A stretch of DNA of 64,000 nucleotides, from contig CALUFC010000005.1 of assembly GCA_944319885.1 (NCBI GenBank), forward strand, positions 1 to 64,000, given 5' to 3'. Below are positions 53,005 through 62,262 of the stretch, piece by piece. The position numbers and the translations under genes were made by a program. The notes under the pieces were generated by a model. It ran no database searches. It was not told where the DNA came from and saw only the letters and a program-made list of their open reading frames with translations. This DNA comes from an uncultured Coriobacteriaceae bacterium (GTDB taxonomy: Bacteria; Actinomycetota; Coriobacteriia; Coriobacteriales; Coriobacteriaceae). Position 1 is the first letter of the stretch. Each line of letters starts with the position of its first letter.

Positions 53005-55584
53005 TTAGCAGGTGGCTCCTCCGGTGACCTGCTTGGCGAGGATCGCCTCCTTATCGATGGGGGCGCTGAGGAGCTTGCCCTGCACGTAATCGAAACCGAG
53101 GCGCGTTACGGTGTCGGCGAAGCGCTCGCCCGAGATGCCCTCATCGCGGAAGAAGAGGATCGCCCGTTCGACAACGTCCATAACCTCGTCCTCGTTGGTG
53201 AAGATCTTATCGAGCGCTCGGCCGTGTGCGGTCTTCTTGCCCCAGCGCCCGCCGATGTAGACCTTGTAGCCAACCTGGGCCTCGCCCACAGCATCGAAGG
53301 GGCAGGTGCCGATGCAGCGGCCGCAGTGGTTGCAGAGGGTCTCATCGATGGTGATCTTGCCGTCTGGTCCAATCTGGGCGTCGCCCATGGGGCACGCCTT
53401 CACCACCTGGCATACCTTGCACGCACGGCACTTCTCAAGATCGATCTGCGGTACGAGCTGGCCGACGATGCCCAGGTCGTTGAGGTCGGGCTTGACGCAC
53501 ATGTTGGGGCAGCCGCCCACCGCGATCTTGAACTTATGCGGCAGCTCCACGCCGTGGTAGCCCACATAGAAGCGCTCATGCAGCTTCTCGGAGAGATCGA
53601 ACGTGTCGATGAGGCCGTACTGGCACGTGGTGCCCTTGCAGCTCACCACCGGGCGCACTTTGGAGCCCGTGCCGCCGGCGTCCAGACCGTGATCTTGCAG
53701 GAAGGCGATGCATGCCTCGATCTGTTCGTACCGCACGCCCTGGATCTCGAGGGTGAGGCGCGTAGTCATCGTGACCTCGCCGGAGCCAAAGCGCTCGGCA
53801 GCCTCCGCCACAGCGCGCTGCTCGTCCACCGTGATCTTGCCGTTGCGCGTGATCACGCGGATGTTGAAGACGTCGTCATAGCGCTTATCCTGGAGGCACC
53901 CCAGGCCCTTGAGGCGCTTGATCTCGGCGGCGGGGAGCTTTGCCCCGGCCGGGCGCGGCACGCGGACCTCGTTGAAGGTCACGCCGCCCTCGAGCACGCG
54001 CGTGGCCGTGTAGCCAGCAGCCTTGAGGCGGTTTTGCGTGAAGTAGCCGCGCTTGCCCTTGGCGCATACCAGCAGGAGCTTCTCGCCCTTGGCGTGGCCG
54101 GGCAGGCCCTCCGGCCCGATCTTAGTAAGATCCACCCACTCGGCGCCGGGGATGGTGGGCGTAGGCAGGACATCGATGACGTGGTAGTCTTTGGCAGCGC
54201 CGGCAGCGTACTCGGCCGGTGTGAAGCTCTCGAGCTCGCCCGCGAGCTTGTTCTCGAGGATGTAGCCGGTCGTAACCAACGGATGGATGGCGGTCGAGAA
54301 GGGCGGCGCGTAAGAGAGGTCCATGAGGTCGAGGTCTTCCACGGCGAGTTTCTGGTAGAGTGCCGTCACCATGACGTCCACGACCTTATCCACCGCACCT
54401 GCGCCGAGCACCTGCACGCCGAGCAGCCGGTGCGTCGCGCGGTCTGCGATGAGCTTCACAAAGAAACTCGAGGAGCCGGGGTAGTAGTGAGCCTTGTCGT
54501 CCACCACCGAGACCACGCTCACCGGGTCAAAGCCCGCCTCGCGCGCCGCGGCCTCGGTGAGACCGGTTCGCCCGCCGTTCAAGGTGGGCAGCAGGCGCAC
54601 CACGCCGGTGCCGAGCGCGCCGGGGTAGGGGGTCGGCGTGCCCGTGAGCGTGCGCGCGATCGCGCGGCCGCAGATGTTGGCTGTGGAGCCCATGGCGCTC
54701 CAGAACGGTGCGCCCGTGATGAAGTTCGCGACCTCGGCGCAGTCGCCAGTGGCATAGACGTCCGCCAGGTTGGTGGCGCCGAACTCGTCCACGAGTACGC
54801 AGCCCTTGAGCAGCTCCACGCCGGAGCCCTCGAGCCATGCGGTGTTGGGCCGGATGCCAATGGAGAGGATCACGAGGTCCGCAGGCAGGGTCCCGGAGGC
54901 GGTCTCCACGCCCTCGACCTTCTCGCTGCCAACCAGGCTCTTGAGGGCGCAGGACGTCATGACGCGCATCCCCGCCGCCTTGAGCTGCCGTTGCGCGAAG
55001 CCCGCCATCTCAGCGTCAAAGACGTTGGGCAGGATCTGCGGCATCGCGTCGATCACGGTGACGGAGAGACCACGCGCGAGCAGGTTCTCGGCAATCTCCA
55101 GACCGATGAAGCCGGCACCCACGACCACGGCGCGGCGCGCCCCGGCGTTCGCATAGGCGCGGATGGCCTCGGCGTCATCCGGCGTGCGCACGGTAAAGAC
55201 GCCGGGCAGATCCGCGCCGGGCAGCCCGGCGGGCACAAACGGCGAGGCGCCCGTGGCGATGACCAGCTTGTCGTAGCGCTCGGCATGCTCCGAGCCGTCT
55301 TGCTCGCGCACCGTGACCTCATGGGCGGCCGCGTCAAGCGCCACGGCCTCCACGCCGCAGCGCACCTCCACGCCGGTGAGGCCCGTGTATGCCTCTGGCG
55401 TGTTCACGATGAGATCGCCGCGCGTGGGAATGTCGCCGCCCACGTAGTAGGGTAGTCCGCAGCCGGCGTAGCTGATGTCCTGGCCCTTGGTGATGACCTT
55501 GACCTCGGCCGATCGGTCGCAGCGCTTGAGCTTGGCGGCTGTTTTGGTGCCGGCAGCGACGCCACCCACGATGAGATACCTCAT
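53005..55584 (-). CDS. Fusion: CoA-disulfide/persulfide reductase-like flavoprotein, rhodanese and sulfite-reductase domain
   Basis: 859 aa in three parts. Residues ~1-445: FAD/NAD(P) disulfide reductase (YLIVGGVAAGTKTAAKL; active Cys in ISYAGCGLPYYVG; ATGDCAEV). Residues ~455-545: rhodanese-like, with CAKGKRGYFTQNRL as the active loop. Residues ~555-859: sulfite/nitrite reductase-type domain, with siroheme/4Fe-4S cysteines in SCKGTTCQYGLIDT and GGCPNMC, then two ferredoxin 4Fe-4S motifs (CRACKVCQVVKACP and CNHCGRCIGTCP). ATG 55584 has AAGGAGG 7 nt upstream. Reduction of sulfite, polysulfide or persulfide is plausible. It leads the ABC importer operon. Confidence 0.88.
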   Translation of the reverse strand: MRYLIVGGVAAGTKTAAKLKRCDRSAEVKVITKGQDISYAGCGLPYYVGGDIPTRGDLIVNTPEAYTGLTGVEVRCGVEAVALDAAAHEVTVREQDGSEHAERYDKLVIATGASPFVPAGLPGADLPGVFTVRTPDDAEAIRAYANAGARRAVVVGAGFIGLEIAENLLARGLSVTVIDAMPQILPNVFDAEMAGFAQRQLKAAGMRVMTSCALKSLVGSEKVEGVETASGTLPADLVILSIGIRPNTAWLEGSGVELLKGCVLVDEFGATNLADVYATGDCAEVANFITGAPFWSAMGSTANICGRAIARTLTGTPTPYPGALGTGVVRLLPTLNGGRTGLTEAAAREAGFDPVSVVSVVDDKAHYYPGSSSFFVKLIADRATHRLLGVQVLGAGAVDKVVDVMVTALYQKLAVEDLDLMDLSYAPPFSTAIHPLVTTGYILENKLAGELESFTPAEYAAGAAKDYHVIDVLPTPTIPGAEWVDLTKIGPEGLPGHAKGEKLLLVCAKGKRGYFTQNRLKAAGYTATRVLEGGVTFNEVRVPRPAGAKLPAAEIKRLKGLGCLQDKRYDDVFNIRVITRNGKITVDEQRAVAEAAERFGSGEVTMTTRLTLEIQGVRYEQIEACIAFLQDHGLDAGGTGSKVRPVVSCKGTTCQYGLIDTFDLSEKLHERFYVGYHGVELPHKFKIAVGGCPNMCVKPDLNDLGIVGQLVPQIDLEKCRACKVCQVVKACPMGDAQIGPDGKITIDETLCNHCGRCIGTCPFDAVGEAQVGYKVYIGGRWGKKTAHGRALDKIFTNEDEVMDVVERAILFFRDEGISGERFADTVTRLGFDYVQGKLLSAPIDKEAILAKQVTGGATC

Positions 55585-55701
55585 GTCCACCCCTCCTTGG
55601 TCTCGCCTTTGGGCGAGGTTGCAGTCGATATTTCTATAGTACGACCGTTTGCCGGACGGGGCGGGGATGAGTTGCCGGATGGCGGCGCAAGCGGCGGCTT
55701 G

Positions 55702-56460
55702 CTATGCGTGCGGGGTGCCGAACATGATTTCATCGAAGGTGTAGAAGCCCGCGGGCCGCCCGACGAGTCGCTGGACGGCAGCAAGCGCGCCGTTCACGAA
55801 GATCTCGCGGTTCTCGGCGCGATGGGTGAGCGAAACCTCTTCGCTGGGACCGAAGAACGAGACGGTGTGCGTGCCCGCCACGGTGCCGCCGCGCAGGGAG
55901 TGCATCCCGATCTCTGAGGCGTCGCGTGCACCGCACATGCCCTGACGCCCGAAGACCGTGCGCCAGGGGGTGCCTGCGGGCTCTTTGGCGCCGGTTACGG
56001 CATCGAGCAGCATGTTCGCCGTGCCGCTGGGGGCGTCCGCTTTCTTGTTGTGGTGCGCCTCGCAGATCTCGACATCGAAGCCTGGCAGCTCGCGGGCGGC
56101 AAGGGCAACGAGGTGCCGGAGCGCGGCGACGCCGATCGAGTAGTTGCCCGAATGCAGCACCGGCGCGCACTCGCTCAGCGAGCGGAGGGCATGCATCTGT
56201 TCGGGCGTGTAACCCGTGGTGCCCGATACGAGCGCCGCACCCGTGCGCCGAACATATGCGGCGACGGCGTCGAGGGTGGCGGCGTTCGAGAAATCGACGA
56301 TGGCGTCTGCCGCCGGTGCCGCTGCAAGCTGGTCGAGCTCGAAGCCCACCTGCGCGGCGATATCGAACAGCGGCGTCCCATCTGCGTCGCGGGCCGCCTC
56401 GGCATGCTCGCGAATGAGCGTCCCCATGCGGCCGTTTCCCATGATGACGAGGCTAATCAA
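55702..56460 (-). CDS. dapB: 4-hydroxy-tetrahydrodipicolinate reductase
   Basis: A 252-aa lysine/DAP enzyme. NAD(P)-binding VIMGNGRMGTLIREH; catalytic EICEAHHNKKADAPSGTA (His and Lys of the DapB signature). It begins with a TTG at 56460, unusual but supported by GGGAG upstream and an 8-nt overlap with dapA. The reductase makes tetrahydrodipicolinate, the substrate of DapH. Last gene of lysA-dapA-dapB. Confidence 0.95.
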   Translation of the reverse strand: MISLVIMGNGRMGTLIREHAEAARDADGTPLFDIAAQVGFELDQLAAAPAADAIVDFSNAATLDAVAAYVRRTGAALVSGTTGYTPEQMHALRSLSECAPVLHSGNYSIGVAALRHLVALAARELPGFDVEICEAHHNKKADAPSGTANMLLDAVTGAKEPAGTPWRTVFGRQGMCGARDASEIGMHSLRGGTVAGTHTVSFFGPSEEVSLTHRAENREIFVNGALAAVQRLVGRPAGFYTFDEIMFGTPHA

Positions 56461-57343
56461 GGATACCAGCTCCCTTCATGGCCTCGATGAGGCGGGCGCG
56501 CGTGTTCTCCGCCATGGGGCAAAGCGGCAGGCGATAGGTTGCCTCGATGAGCCCCATCTGGGCGATGGCCTCCTTCACCGGGATGGGATTCACCTCGGAG
56601 AAGAGGGCGTGGATGAGCGGGATGCCCGCGATCTGTATCTCGCGGGCGCGCTCGATGTCGCCGTCGAGGAAGGAGCGGCACATCTCATGGACAAGCGCCG
56701 GCTGCACATCCGCCCATACCGAGATGGTGCCCGATGCGCCGAGCGCCATGAGCGGCAGCGTGAGCGCATCCTCGCCGGAGTACATGCGAAAATCGTCGCT
56801 CAGCAGGTGCGCGATGCTGGCTGCGAACGAGACGTTGCCGCTGGCCTCCTTGATGCCCATGATGTTGGGATGCTGGGAGAGGCGCTCGACGTTATGCACC
56901 GAGATCGAGCAACCGCACCGCCCGGGAATGTTATAGAGAATGCACGGGATGTCGACGGCGTCGGCCACGACCTTGAAATGCTGGTAGATGCCCTCTTCGC
57001 TTGACTTGTTGTAATAGGGGGTGATGGTGAGTAGGCCGTCGACGCCGATCTTTTGGTATGCAAGGCTCTTTTCGAGCATGGTCTCGGTGCAGTTGGAGCC
57101 CGAGCCCGCGATGACCGGCACGCGCCCCGCTGCGCGTTCGACTACGCACCGCGCAACCTCGTTGTCCTCTTCGTGCGTCATGGTCGAGCTCTCGCCGGTG
57201 GTGCCCAGCGCAAGGATGGCGTCGGTTCCCGCCTCGATCTGGAAATCGACCAGACGCTCAAGCGCTTCGAAATCCACCTTGCCCTGGCGGTCGAACGGCG
57301 TCACAAGCGCGACGACAGACCCTTCGAGCTTCCTAATATCCAT
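56453..57343 (-). CDS. dapA: 4-hydroxy-tetrahydrodipicolinate synthase
   Basis: A 296-aa aldolase condensing aspartate semialdehyde and pyruvate. VTPFDRQGKVDFEALE, the LGTTGESSTMTHEE loop, ITPYYNKSSEEG (catalytic Tyr), and GIKEASGN with the Schiff-base Lys near residue 162 are intact. AAAGGACGGCGGCA precedes the ATG. It overlaps dapB by 8 nt and follows lysA by 14 nt, forming one operon. Confidence 0.96.
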   Translation of the reverse strand: MDIRKLEGSVVALVTPFDRQGKVDFEALERLVDFQIEAGTDAILALGTTGESSTMTHEEDNEVARCVVERAAGRVPVIAGSGSNCTETMLEKSLAYQKIGVDGLLTITPYYNKSSEEGIYQHFKVVADAVDIPCILYNIPGRCGCSISVHNVERLSQHPNIMGIKEASGNVSFAASIAHLLSDDFRMYSGEDALTLPLMALGASGTISVWADVQPALVHEMCRSFLDGDIERAREIQIAGIPLIHALFSEVNPIPVKEAIAQMGLIEATYRLPLCPMAENTRARLIEAMKGAGILD

Positions 57344-57357
57344 TGCCGCCGTCCTTT

Positions 57358-58683
57358 CTACTTGATGCGGTATCCGGCTGCCTCCCGCGCGCGAGCCATA
57401 GCTTGCAGCTCACGCCCAACAGGCGTCATGTCGAGGGTTGCAAAATAGTCACAGGGGTTCTCGGTGCGCCTGATGAGCTCGCAGGAACCGTCTCCATGCA
57501 GGAGAACCTCCGCAGAGCGCATGCGCCCGTTGTAGTTGTATCCCATGGCATAGCCGTGCGCGCCGGTATCGTGGATAACCATAAGGTCGCCCAGCTCGAT
57601 GTCGGGCAGCATGCGGTCGACCGCAAATTTGTCGTTGTTCTCGCAGAGATTGCCGGTGATGTCGTAGGTATGCGTCGCCGGCGCGGCGGACTTGTCTGGT
57701 CCGTCCTGCTGCCCCATGACCGTGATGTGGTGGTAGGCTCCGTACATCGCCGGACGGATGAGGTCCACGGCGCTCGCGTCGACGCCGATGTAATCCTTGT
57801 AGATGCGCTTCTCGTGCAGGGCACGGGTGACAAGGCAGCCGTACGGTCCCAGCATGAACCTGCCCATCTCGGTATAGATGGCAACATCATCCATGCCGGC
57901 GGGTACGAGCACCTCGTCGAAGGCGCGCTGGACATCGGCGCCGATGGCGCGGATATCGCAGGGCTCGTCGTCCGGACGGTAGGGAATGCCCACGCCGCCG
58001 GAGAGGTTGATGAAGGCGATATGCGCCCCGGTTTCGCGCGCGAGGCGTACCGCGAGCTCGAAGAGGATGCGGGCGAGGGCAGGATAGTAGTCGTTGCCGC
58101 GCGTGTTGCTGGCAAGGAAGGCATGGATGCCAAACTGCTCTGCCCCGCGCTCGCGCAACATGCGGAACGCCTCGAAGAGCTGCGTCTCGGTCATACCGTA
58201 TTTCGAGTCGCCGGGATTATCCATGATGCCGTTGGCGAGCTTGAAGAGCCCGCCGGGATTGAACCGGCATGAGACGGTGCGCGGGATGGGTCCCGCGACC
58301 TGCTCGAAAAAGGGGATGTGCGAGATATCGTCGAAGTTCACGATGGCCCCAAGCTCACGTGCCATGCGGAAATCGAGCGCGGGCGTGTCGTTCGAGGAGA
58401 ACATGATGTCCTCGCCGCGCATGCCGAGCGCGTCGGCGATCATGAGCTCGGTGGCGCTGGAGCAGTCGCAGCCAAAGCCGTACTCGCGCAGGATGGAGAT
58501 GAGGGCGGGGTTGGGGTTCGCCTTGACGGCAAAGAACTCCTTGAACCCGGGATTCCACGAGAAGGCATCGCGCACCGCCTCCGCGTTTGCGCGGATGCCG
58601 GCTTCATCGTAGAGGTGGAAGGGGGTGGGGAACTCGTTGGCAATGGCGACGAGCTGATCTTTCGTAACAAATGGGCGCTTCAT
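57358..58683 (-). CDS. lysA: Diaminopimelate decarboxylase
   Basis: 441 aa, fold type III PLP enzyme converting meso-DAP to lysine. The PLP Lys is in FAVKANPNPALISIL (~residue 53); the ISLSGGVGIPYRP-like segment is NLSGGVGIPYRPDDE, and the C-terminal half has the product-binding GAHGYAMGYNYNGRMR. First gene of lysA-dapA-dapB; AAGGAGCTTGC precedes the ATG. Slightly longer than average (~420 aa), and more like the short-branch enzymes of anaerobes. Confidence 0.93.
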   Translation of the reverse strand: MKRPFVTKDQLVAIANEFPTPFHLYDEAGIRANAEAVRDAFSWNPGFKEFFAVKANPNPALISILREYGFGCDCSSATELMIADALGMRGEDIMFSSNDTPALDFRMARELGAIVNFDDISHIPFFEQVAGPIPRTVSCRFNPGGLFKLANGIMDNPGDSKYGMTETQLFEAFRMLRERGAEQFGIHAFLASNTRGNDYYPALARILFELAVRLARETGAHIAFINLSGGVGIPYRPDDEPCDIRAIGADVQRAFDEVLVPAGMDDVAIYTEMGRFMLGPYGCLVTRALHEKRIYKDYIGVDASAVDLIRPAMYGAYHHITVMGQQDGPDKSAAPATHTYDITGNLCENNDKFAVDRMLPDIELGDLMVIHDTGAHGYAMGYNYNGRMRSAEVLLHGDGSCELIRRTENPCDYFATLDMTPVGRELQAMARAREAAGYRIK

Positions 58684-59054
58684 GCAAGCTCCTTGGGTGA
58701 TAGCGCTCCTGCAGGGACACCGCAGACAGTCACGCGGGTGTTTCCCGCGCGCCCACCCGGCGAGCGCGCCCGCTCAACCGAGTTCGGCGGAATCGCCTCC
58801 GCACGGGGTCCTTGCCTGCCGGCTCGCCCATGCATTTTCTCATCCGCGCCTCTATCGTGAAGGCAACTGTACCATATGCTGGAGCGGCGAGCTGCCGCGC
58901 CGGGCGTTGTGTCGGGCATGTTACAGGACCCGACGGGCCGGTAATCGCGGCAGCAAACGCTCGCGTTGTGTCCGAGCGCGGCTATACTGGCAAGAACTGC
59001 TCTGCTTATCGCATGAGCTTGCTGCGGCTGCAGCGCCGAACTATGGGAGGTGCC
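58684..59054. other. Divergent control region between lysA and deacetylase
   Basis: 371 bp with no supported gene. TATACT at about 58982-58987 could be the -10 of the deacetylase gene. I looked for a lysine riboswitch or T-box and did not recognise either. Confidence 0.4.
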
Positions 59055-60218
59055 ATGGAAGACCGTCAAGATGGTGCGGGCGAGGCAACGCATGAACTCG
59101 ACATGCTCATGCGGTATCGACGCGACCTGCATCGCATTCCCGAGCTCGACGATGAACTGCCCCAGACCACAGCCTACGTGAAGCGCGTGCTCGAAGGCTT
59201 TGCGTGCACGGTGTTCGAACCCTGCGCGAGCGCGGTGTGCGCGTATTTTGACATGGGGAGATCGCGTACGGTCGCGATTCGTGCCGATATGGATGCGCTG
59301 CCGGTTACCGAGGCAACGGGACGTCCGTTTGCAAGTATGTGTTCTGGCAGGATGCACGCCTGCGGACACGATGGCCACATGGCGATGGCGCTTGTCGCCG
59401 CCGCATGGGTCGATCGCGTGCGATCGGGTGATGCAGAGGGCGTGAGCGCCGCAGATCTCGTGCGCAACGTGCTGTTTGTCTTTCAGCCTGCAGAGGAGAC
59501 CACCGGCGGCGCGCAGCGTGTGTGTGCAAGCGGGGTGTTCGAGCGGCTGCGTGTCGACCGCATCTTCGGGTTTCACCTTTGGCCCGACCTTCCTCAGGGC
59601 GCGATCGCGTCTCGGCCGGGTGCGCTGCTGGCGCGCTCAAGCGAGACGACGGTTACGTTCCACGGCGTATCCGCCCATATCGCGAAATGGCGTGAGGGAC
59701 GGGATGCGTTGGGCGCAGCGGCGCGTTTCGTGGTGGGCGCGAAGTGGCTTGCGCGGCGGCTGGAGCAGGACGAGCCGTGCACTGTGCGGTTTGGCCATCT
59801 GGTTGCGGGAAGCGTGCGCAACGCAGTGGCGGCATCGGCATGCGTCGAGGGGAGTCTCCGAGTTTTCTCGGATGCCATGTTCGATCGAGCGACGCAAGAG
59901 ATCCGCGCGCTCGCAACGACGGCGGCCTCTGAGGAGGGCTGTACATGCGATGTGACGTTTTCCGAAGGGTATCCGCCGGTTATCAACGACGCCCGCCTCT
60001 TCGAGCAGGCGGCGAGTACCCTGCCGGAGCTCGGGCTCGTGGAAGAGCCCCTGCTCATCGCGGAGGATTTCTCGTTTTACCAGCGCTGCCTCCCCGGTGT
60101 CTTCTTTCTGCTCGGTACGGGGACGGGCATCCCGCTCCATGCCGACACGTTCGACTTCGACGAGCGCGTGCTGCTGTGCGGGCTCGATGCATATAAGCGC
60201 CTGCTGCTCATGGCGTAA
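59055..60218 (+). CDS. M20-family amidohydrolase, probable N-acetyl-diaminopimelate deacetylase
   Basis: A 387-aa zinc/manganese M20D peptidase-like enzyme. Metal-binding motifs are RADMDALPV, HACGHDGHMAMAL and FQPAEETTGGAQ; the dimerisation lid follows and EDFSFY near the end supplies the last ligand. Members include hippurate and IAA-amino-acid hydrolases and N-acetyl-DAP deacetylase. As dapH is present, the deacetylase of the acetyl-DAP route is the natural reading. GGGAGGTGCC precedes ATG 59055. Divergent from lysA. Confidence 0.85.
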   Translation: MEDRQDGAGEATHELDMLMRYRRDLHRIPELDDELPQTTAYVKRVLEGFACTVFEPCASAVCAYFDMGRSRTVAIRADMDALPVTEATGRPFASMCSGRMHACGHDGHMAMALVAAAWVDRVRSGDAEGVSAADLVRNVLFVFQPAEETTGGAQRVCASGVFERLRVDRIFGFHLWPDLPQGAIASRPGALLARSSETTVTFHGVSAHIAKWREGRDALGAAARFVVGAKWLARRLEQDEPCTVRFGHLVAGSVRNAVAASACVEGSLRVFSDAMFDRATQEIRALATTAASEEGCTCDVTFSEGYPPVINDARLFEQAASTLPELGLVEEPLLIAEDFSFYQRCLPGVFFLLGTGTGIPLHADTFDFDERVLLCGLDAYKRLLLMA

Positions 60219-60284
60219 GCGGGGCTGTGTGCGGGCCGGCGTAGGCCGAGCGCGCGTAATAGCGGTAGCTCCTCGCTCTACGAA

Positions 60285-60310
60285 ATACGGCGCCCCGAGG
60301 GGCGCCGTAT
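60285..60310. terminator. Bidirectional hairpin between deacetylase and cold-shock gene
   Basis: Perfect 12-bp stem ATACGGCGCCCC / GGGGCGCCGTAT with a GA loop, between convergent genes. No T-tract on either side, so factor-independent termination is not certain. Confidence 0.65.
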
Positions 60311-60353
60311 GGGCAACGAGCATGTTATGCGTGGCGCGTCTGCGCCTGCAACA

Positions 60354-60557
60354 CTAGAGCTTGTGGACGTTCGAAGCCTGAAGCTTGCCGTTCTGGCCCT
60401 GGGTGATCTCGAACTCGACGGCCTGACCCTCATCAAGGGTCTTGTAGCCGTCCATCTGGATCTCGGAGAAGTGGACGAACAGGTCGTCGCCGTCCTCGCG
60501 GGAGATGAAGCCGTAACCCTTGTCGGGGTTGAACCACTTAACAGTTCCTTGAGACAT
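60354..60557 (-). CDS. Cold-shock protein (CspA family)
   Basis: 67 aa with both RNP motifs: [18 protein letters not shown] and DLFVHFSEI. The five-stranded OB fold binds single-stranded RNA and DNA; family members act as RNA chaperones in cold or in growth. AAAGGCACGTT precedes the ATG. A palindrome in the leader (60574-60588) may matter for regulation. Confidence 0.96.
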   Translation of the reverse strand: MSQGTVKWFNPDKGYGFISREDGDDLFVHFSEIQMDGYKTLDEGQAVEFEITQGQNGKLQASNVHKL

Positions 60558-60573
60558 AACGTGCCTTTCTATC

Positions 60574-60588
60574 TTGCCAAGATGGCAA
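60574..60588. promoter_or_regulatory. Palindrome in the cold-shock gene leader
   Basis: TTGCCA-AGA-TGGCAA, 17 bp upstream of the csp start codon and next to the Shine-Dalgarno site. It could be an operator or an RNA hairpin. Confidence 0.45.
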
Positions 60589-60752
60589 CTGGTGCGCTCG
60601 CGCGCGTTGACGATGCGGCAATACCGCGAGGGATATGGTACCCCATGTCTCAGGCGATTAACACAAAAGGTTTTCGCTCGTCCGAACGCGCTGCACGGCG
60701 CAGAGGATTCCACATGGTAAAGGCGGGTCGAAGCGATGGGGACGAGTCCGAG

Positions 60753-61139
60753 CTACACGGTGATTTCAATCTGGTTGCCCTCGGGTCCCAGGATGCAGCT
60801 CTCGTAGTAGCCGTCACCGGTGGTGCGCGGGCCGCTCAGGACCTCGTAGCCGTCTGCGCGCAGCCGCTCGGTGAGCTCGTCGACGCGCTCGGGGCTTCCC
60901 ACGGAAAACGCCACATGGATGAAGCCGGTGCGTGCGGGCGTTTTCTCGGGATCCTCCATATGCTCCCTGTTCATGATCTCAAGGCGCGCTCCATCGCGAA
61001 ACGAGAGGAAGTAGGAGCGAAACCCCGTGGTGGGATTGTGGTAGAGCTCCCCGGGGCATGTGGCGTCAAAGTAGCGCTCGAAGAACGCTTTGGTGCCCTC
61101 GAGGTCGTTTACGTACAGCGCGAGGTGCTCGATGCGCAT
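60753..61139 (-). CDS. VOC-family (glyoxalase/dioxygenase-like) protein
   Basis: A 128-aa single-domain vicinal-oxygen-chelate protein: RIEHLALYVNDLEGTKAFFERYFDA at the N-terminus and FIHVAFSVGSPERVDELTERLRADGYEVL, then GPEGNQIEITV. Metal ligands (His 4, Glu near 56, His in FIHVAF, Glu in IEI) are in place. Such proteins include lactoylglutathione lyase relatives and others; the substrate is unknown. GAAAGGACACCGCC precedes the ATG. Confidence 0.85.
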   Translation of the reverse strand: MRIEHLALYVNDLEGTKAFFERYFDATCPGELYHNPTTGFRSYFLSFRDGARLEIMNREHMEDPEKTPARTGFIHVAFSVGSPERVDELTERLRADGYEVLSGPRTTGDGYYESCILGPEGNQIEITV

Positions 61140-61356
61140 GGCGGTGTCCTTTCGTTCGCAGCGTCTCGCTGGCGTCGCGGCCGATGCCATCTCAGCGCCA
61201 TGATATCCCGTTGGGCGAATCGGGCAAAGCCCGAAGGCATTGAAGCTCCTCCAGAAAGACACAGACCTTAGCTGCGAGCTAATGAAATGCCGGGCCGCTT
61301 CCCAGACAATGGGGCTGCCCCGCGGCGGGGCGGTTTTCGAGGAGAAGGAGAAAGCA

Positions 61357-62097
61357 ATGGCTGATACGGAACAGAGCATCCCGCGCTCTGCGGCATCGAT
61401 CACGGCGTTGGTGCTCGGCATCATCGCGCTCGTCATGTCGTGGATGCCCATCATCAACAATTTCGCGTTCATCTTCGGCGCGCTCGGCCTTATCTTCGGC
61501 ATCGTGGGGCTGATTGGAGTCATGCGCGGCAAGAAGGCGGGCAAGGGTATCGCCATCGCCGCGCTCATCGTCAACGTGCTCTCGCTTGCAATCGTGCTCG
61601 GCACCCAGAGCATGTACAGTGCCGCGATCGATGACGCGGTCAACGGCCCGGCGGCGACGAGCGCCGCGCCGAGCGAGCAGGATGACAGCGCCGACGAGCC
61701 GTCAGGGGAGGAGCCTCAGGGCGAAGCGCGCTACACCGACCTTGCTGTCGGCACGAGCGTGGAGCTGGAAAACGGACTGGCCGTAACGGTGGATTCGGTT
61801 GAAACCGGACTTGCCAATTATGATGGATCCGTTGTCGTGGGCGTGCATGTGACCTACACGAACAATGGAGACGATACCGCGAACTACAACCCGTATGACT
61901 GGAAGGGCGAGGACGCCCAGGGCGCCCAGGAGTACACGACGTTCTACAGCGAGGGGGCGGATGAGCTGAGCTCTGGCACGCTCGCTGCAGGCGGTTCGGT
62001 GTCGGGGAACGTCTATTTCGAGGACGGCACCGTAAAGGCGCTGTACTTTGCTTCGATGGTGGCAGACGAGCCGACGGCAAGCTGGACGCTTTCCTAG
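61357..62097 (+). CDS. DUF4190/DUF4352-type membrane-anchored protein
   Basis: 246 aa. The first ~95 residues have two hydrophobic segments with ITALVLGIIALVMSW and GALGLIFGIVGLIGVMRGKKAGKGIAIAALIVNVL, a DUF4190-like membrane part. A Glu/Asp/Ser-rich linker leads to a C-terminal extracytoplasmic immunoglobulin-like domain with GLAVTVDSVETG and YTNNGDDTANYNPYDW, of DUF4352/telokin-like type. Exported, membrane-anchored, function unknown. AAGGAGAAAGCA precedes the ATG. Confidence 0.75.
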   Translation: MADTEQSIPRSAASITALVLGIIALVMSWMPIINNFAFIFGALGLIFGIVGLIGVMRGKKAGKGIAIAALIVNVLSLAIVLGTQSMYSAAIDDAVNGPAATSAAPSEQDDSADEPSGEEPQGEARYTDLAVGTSVELENGLAVTVDSVETGLANYDGSVVVGVHVTYTNNGDDTANYNPYDWKGEDAQGAQEYTTFYSEGADELSSGTLAAGGSVSGNVYFEDGTVKALYFASMVADEPTASWTLS

Positions 62098-62262
62098 GAG
62101 CATCTTGTGCCGAGGAGGCGGCAAGGCTTCGGACACCCCCATAGCGAGGATCGAGAACGCGACCGGGTGCGAGAGACGCGCGCCCGGTCGCGCGTGCGCA
62201 GACGGCGTCGATGGGATACAGTGAAAACGGGAGATGAAGGCGGGTCTTCGGGGGTGCATCAG

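Noticed and set aside
58684-59054. Lysine riboswitch or T-box upstream of lysA
   Set aside because: I could not find the conserved L-box or T-box core (such as the GGGTGG-type antiterminator) on the minus strand.
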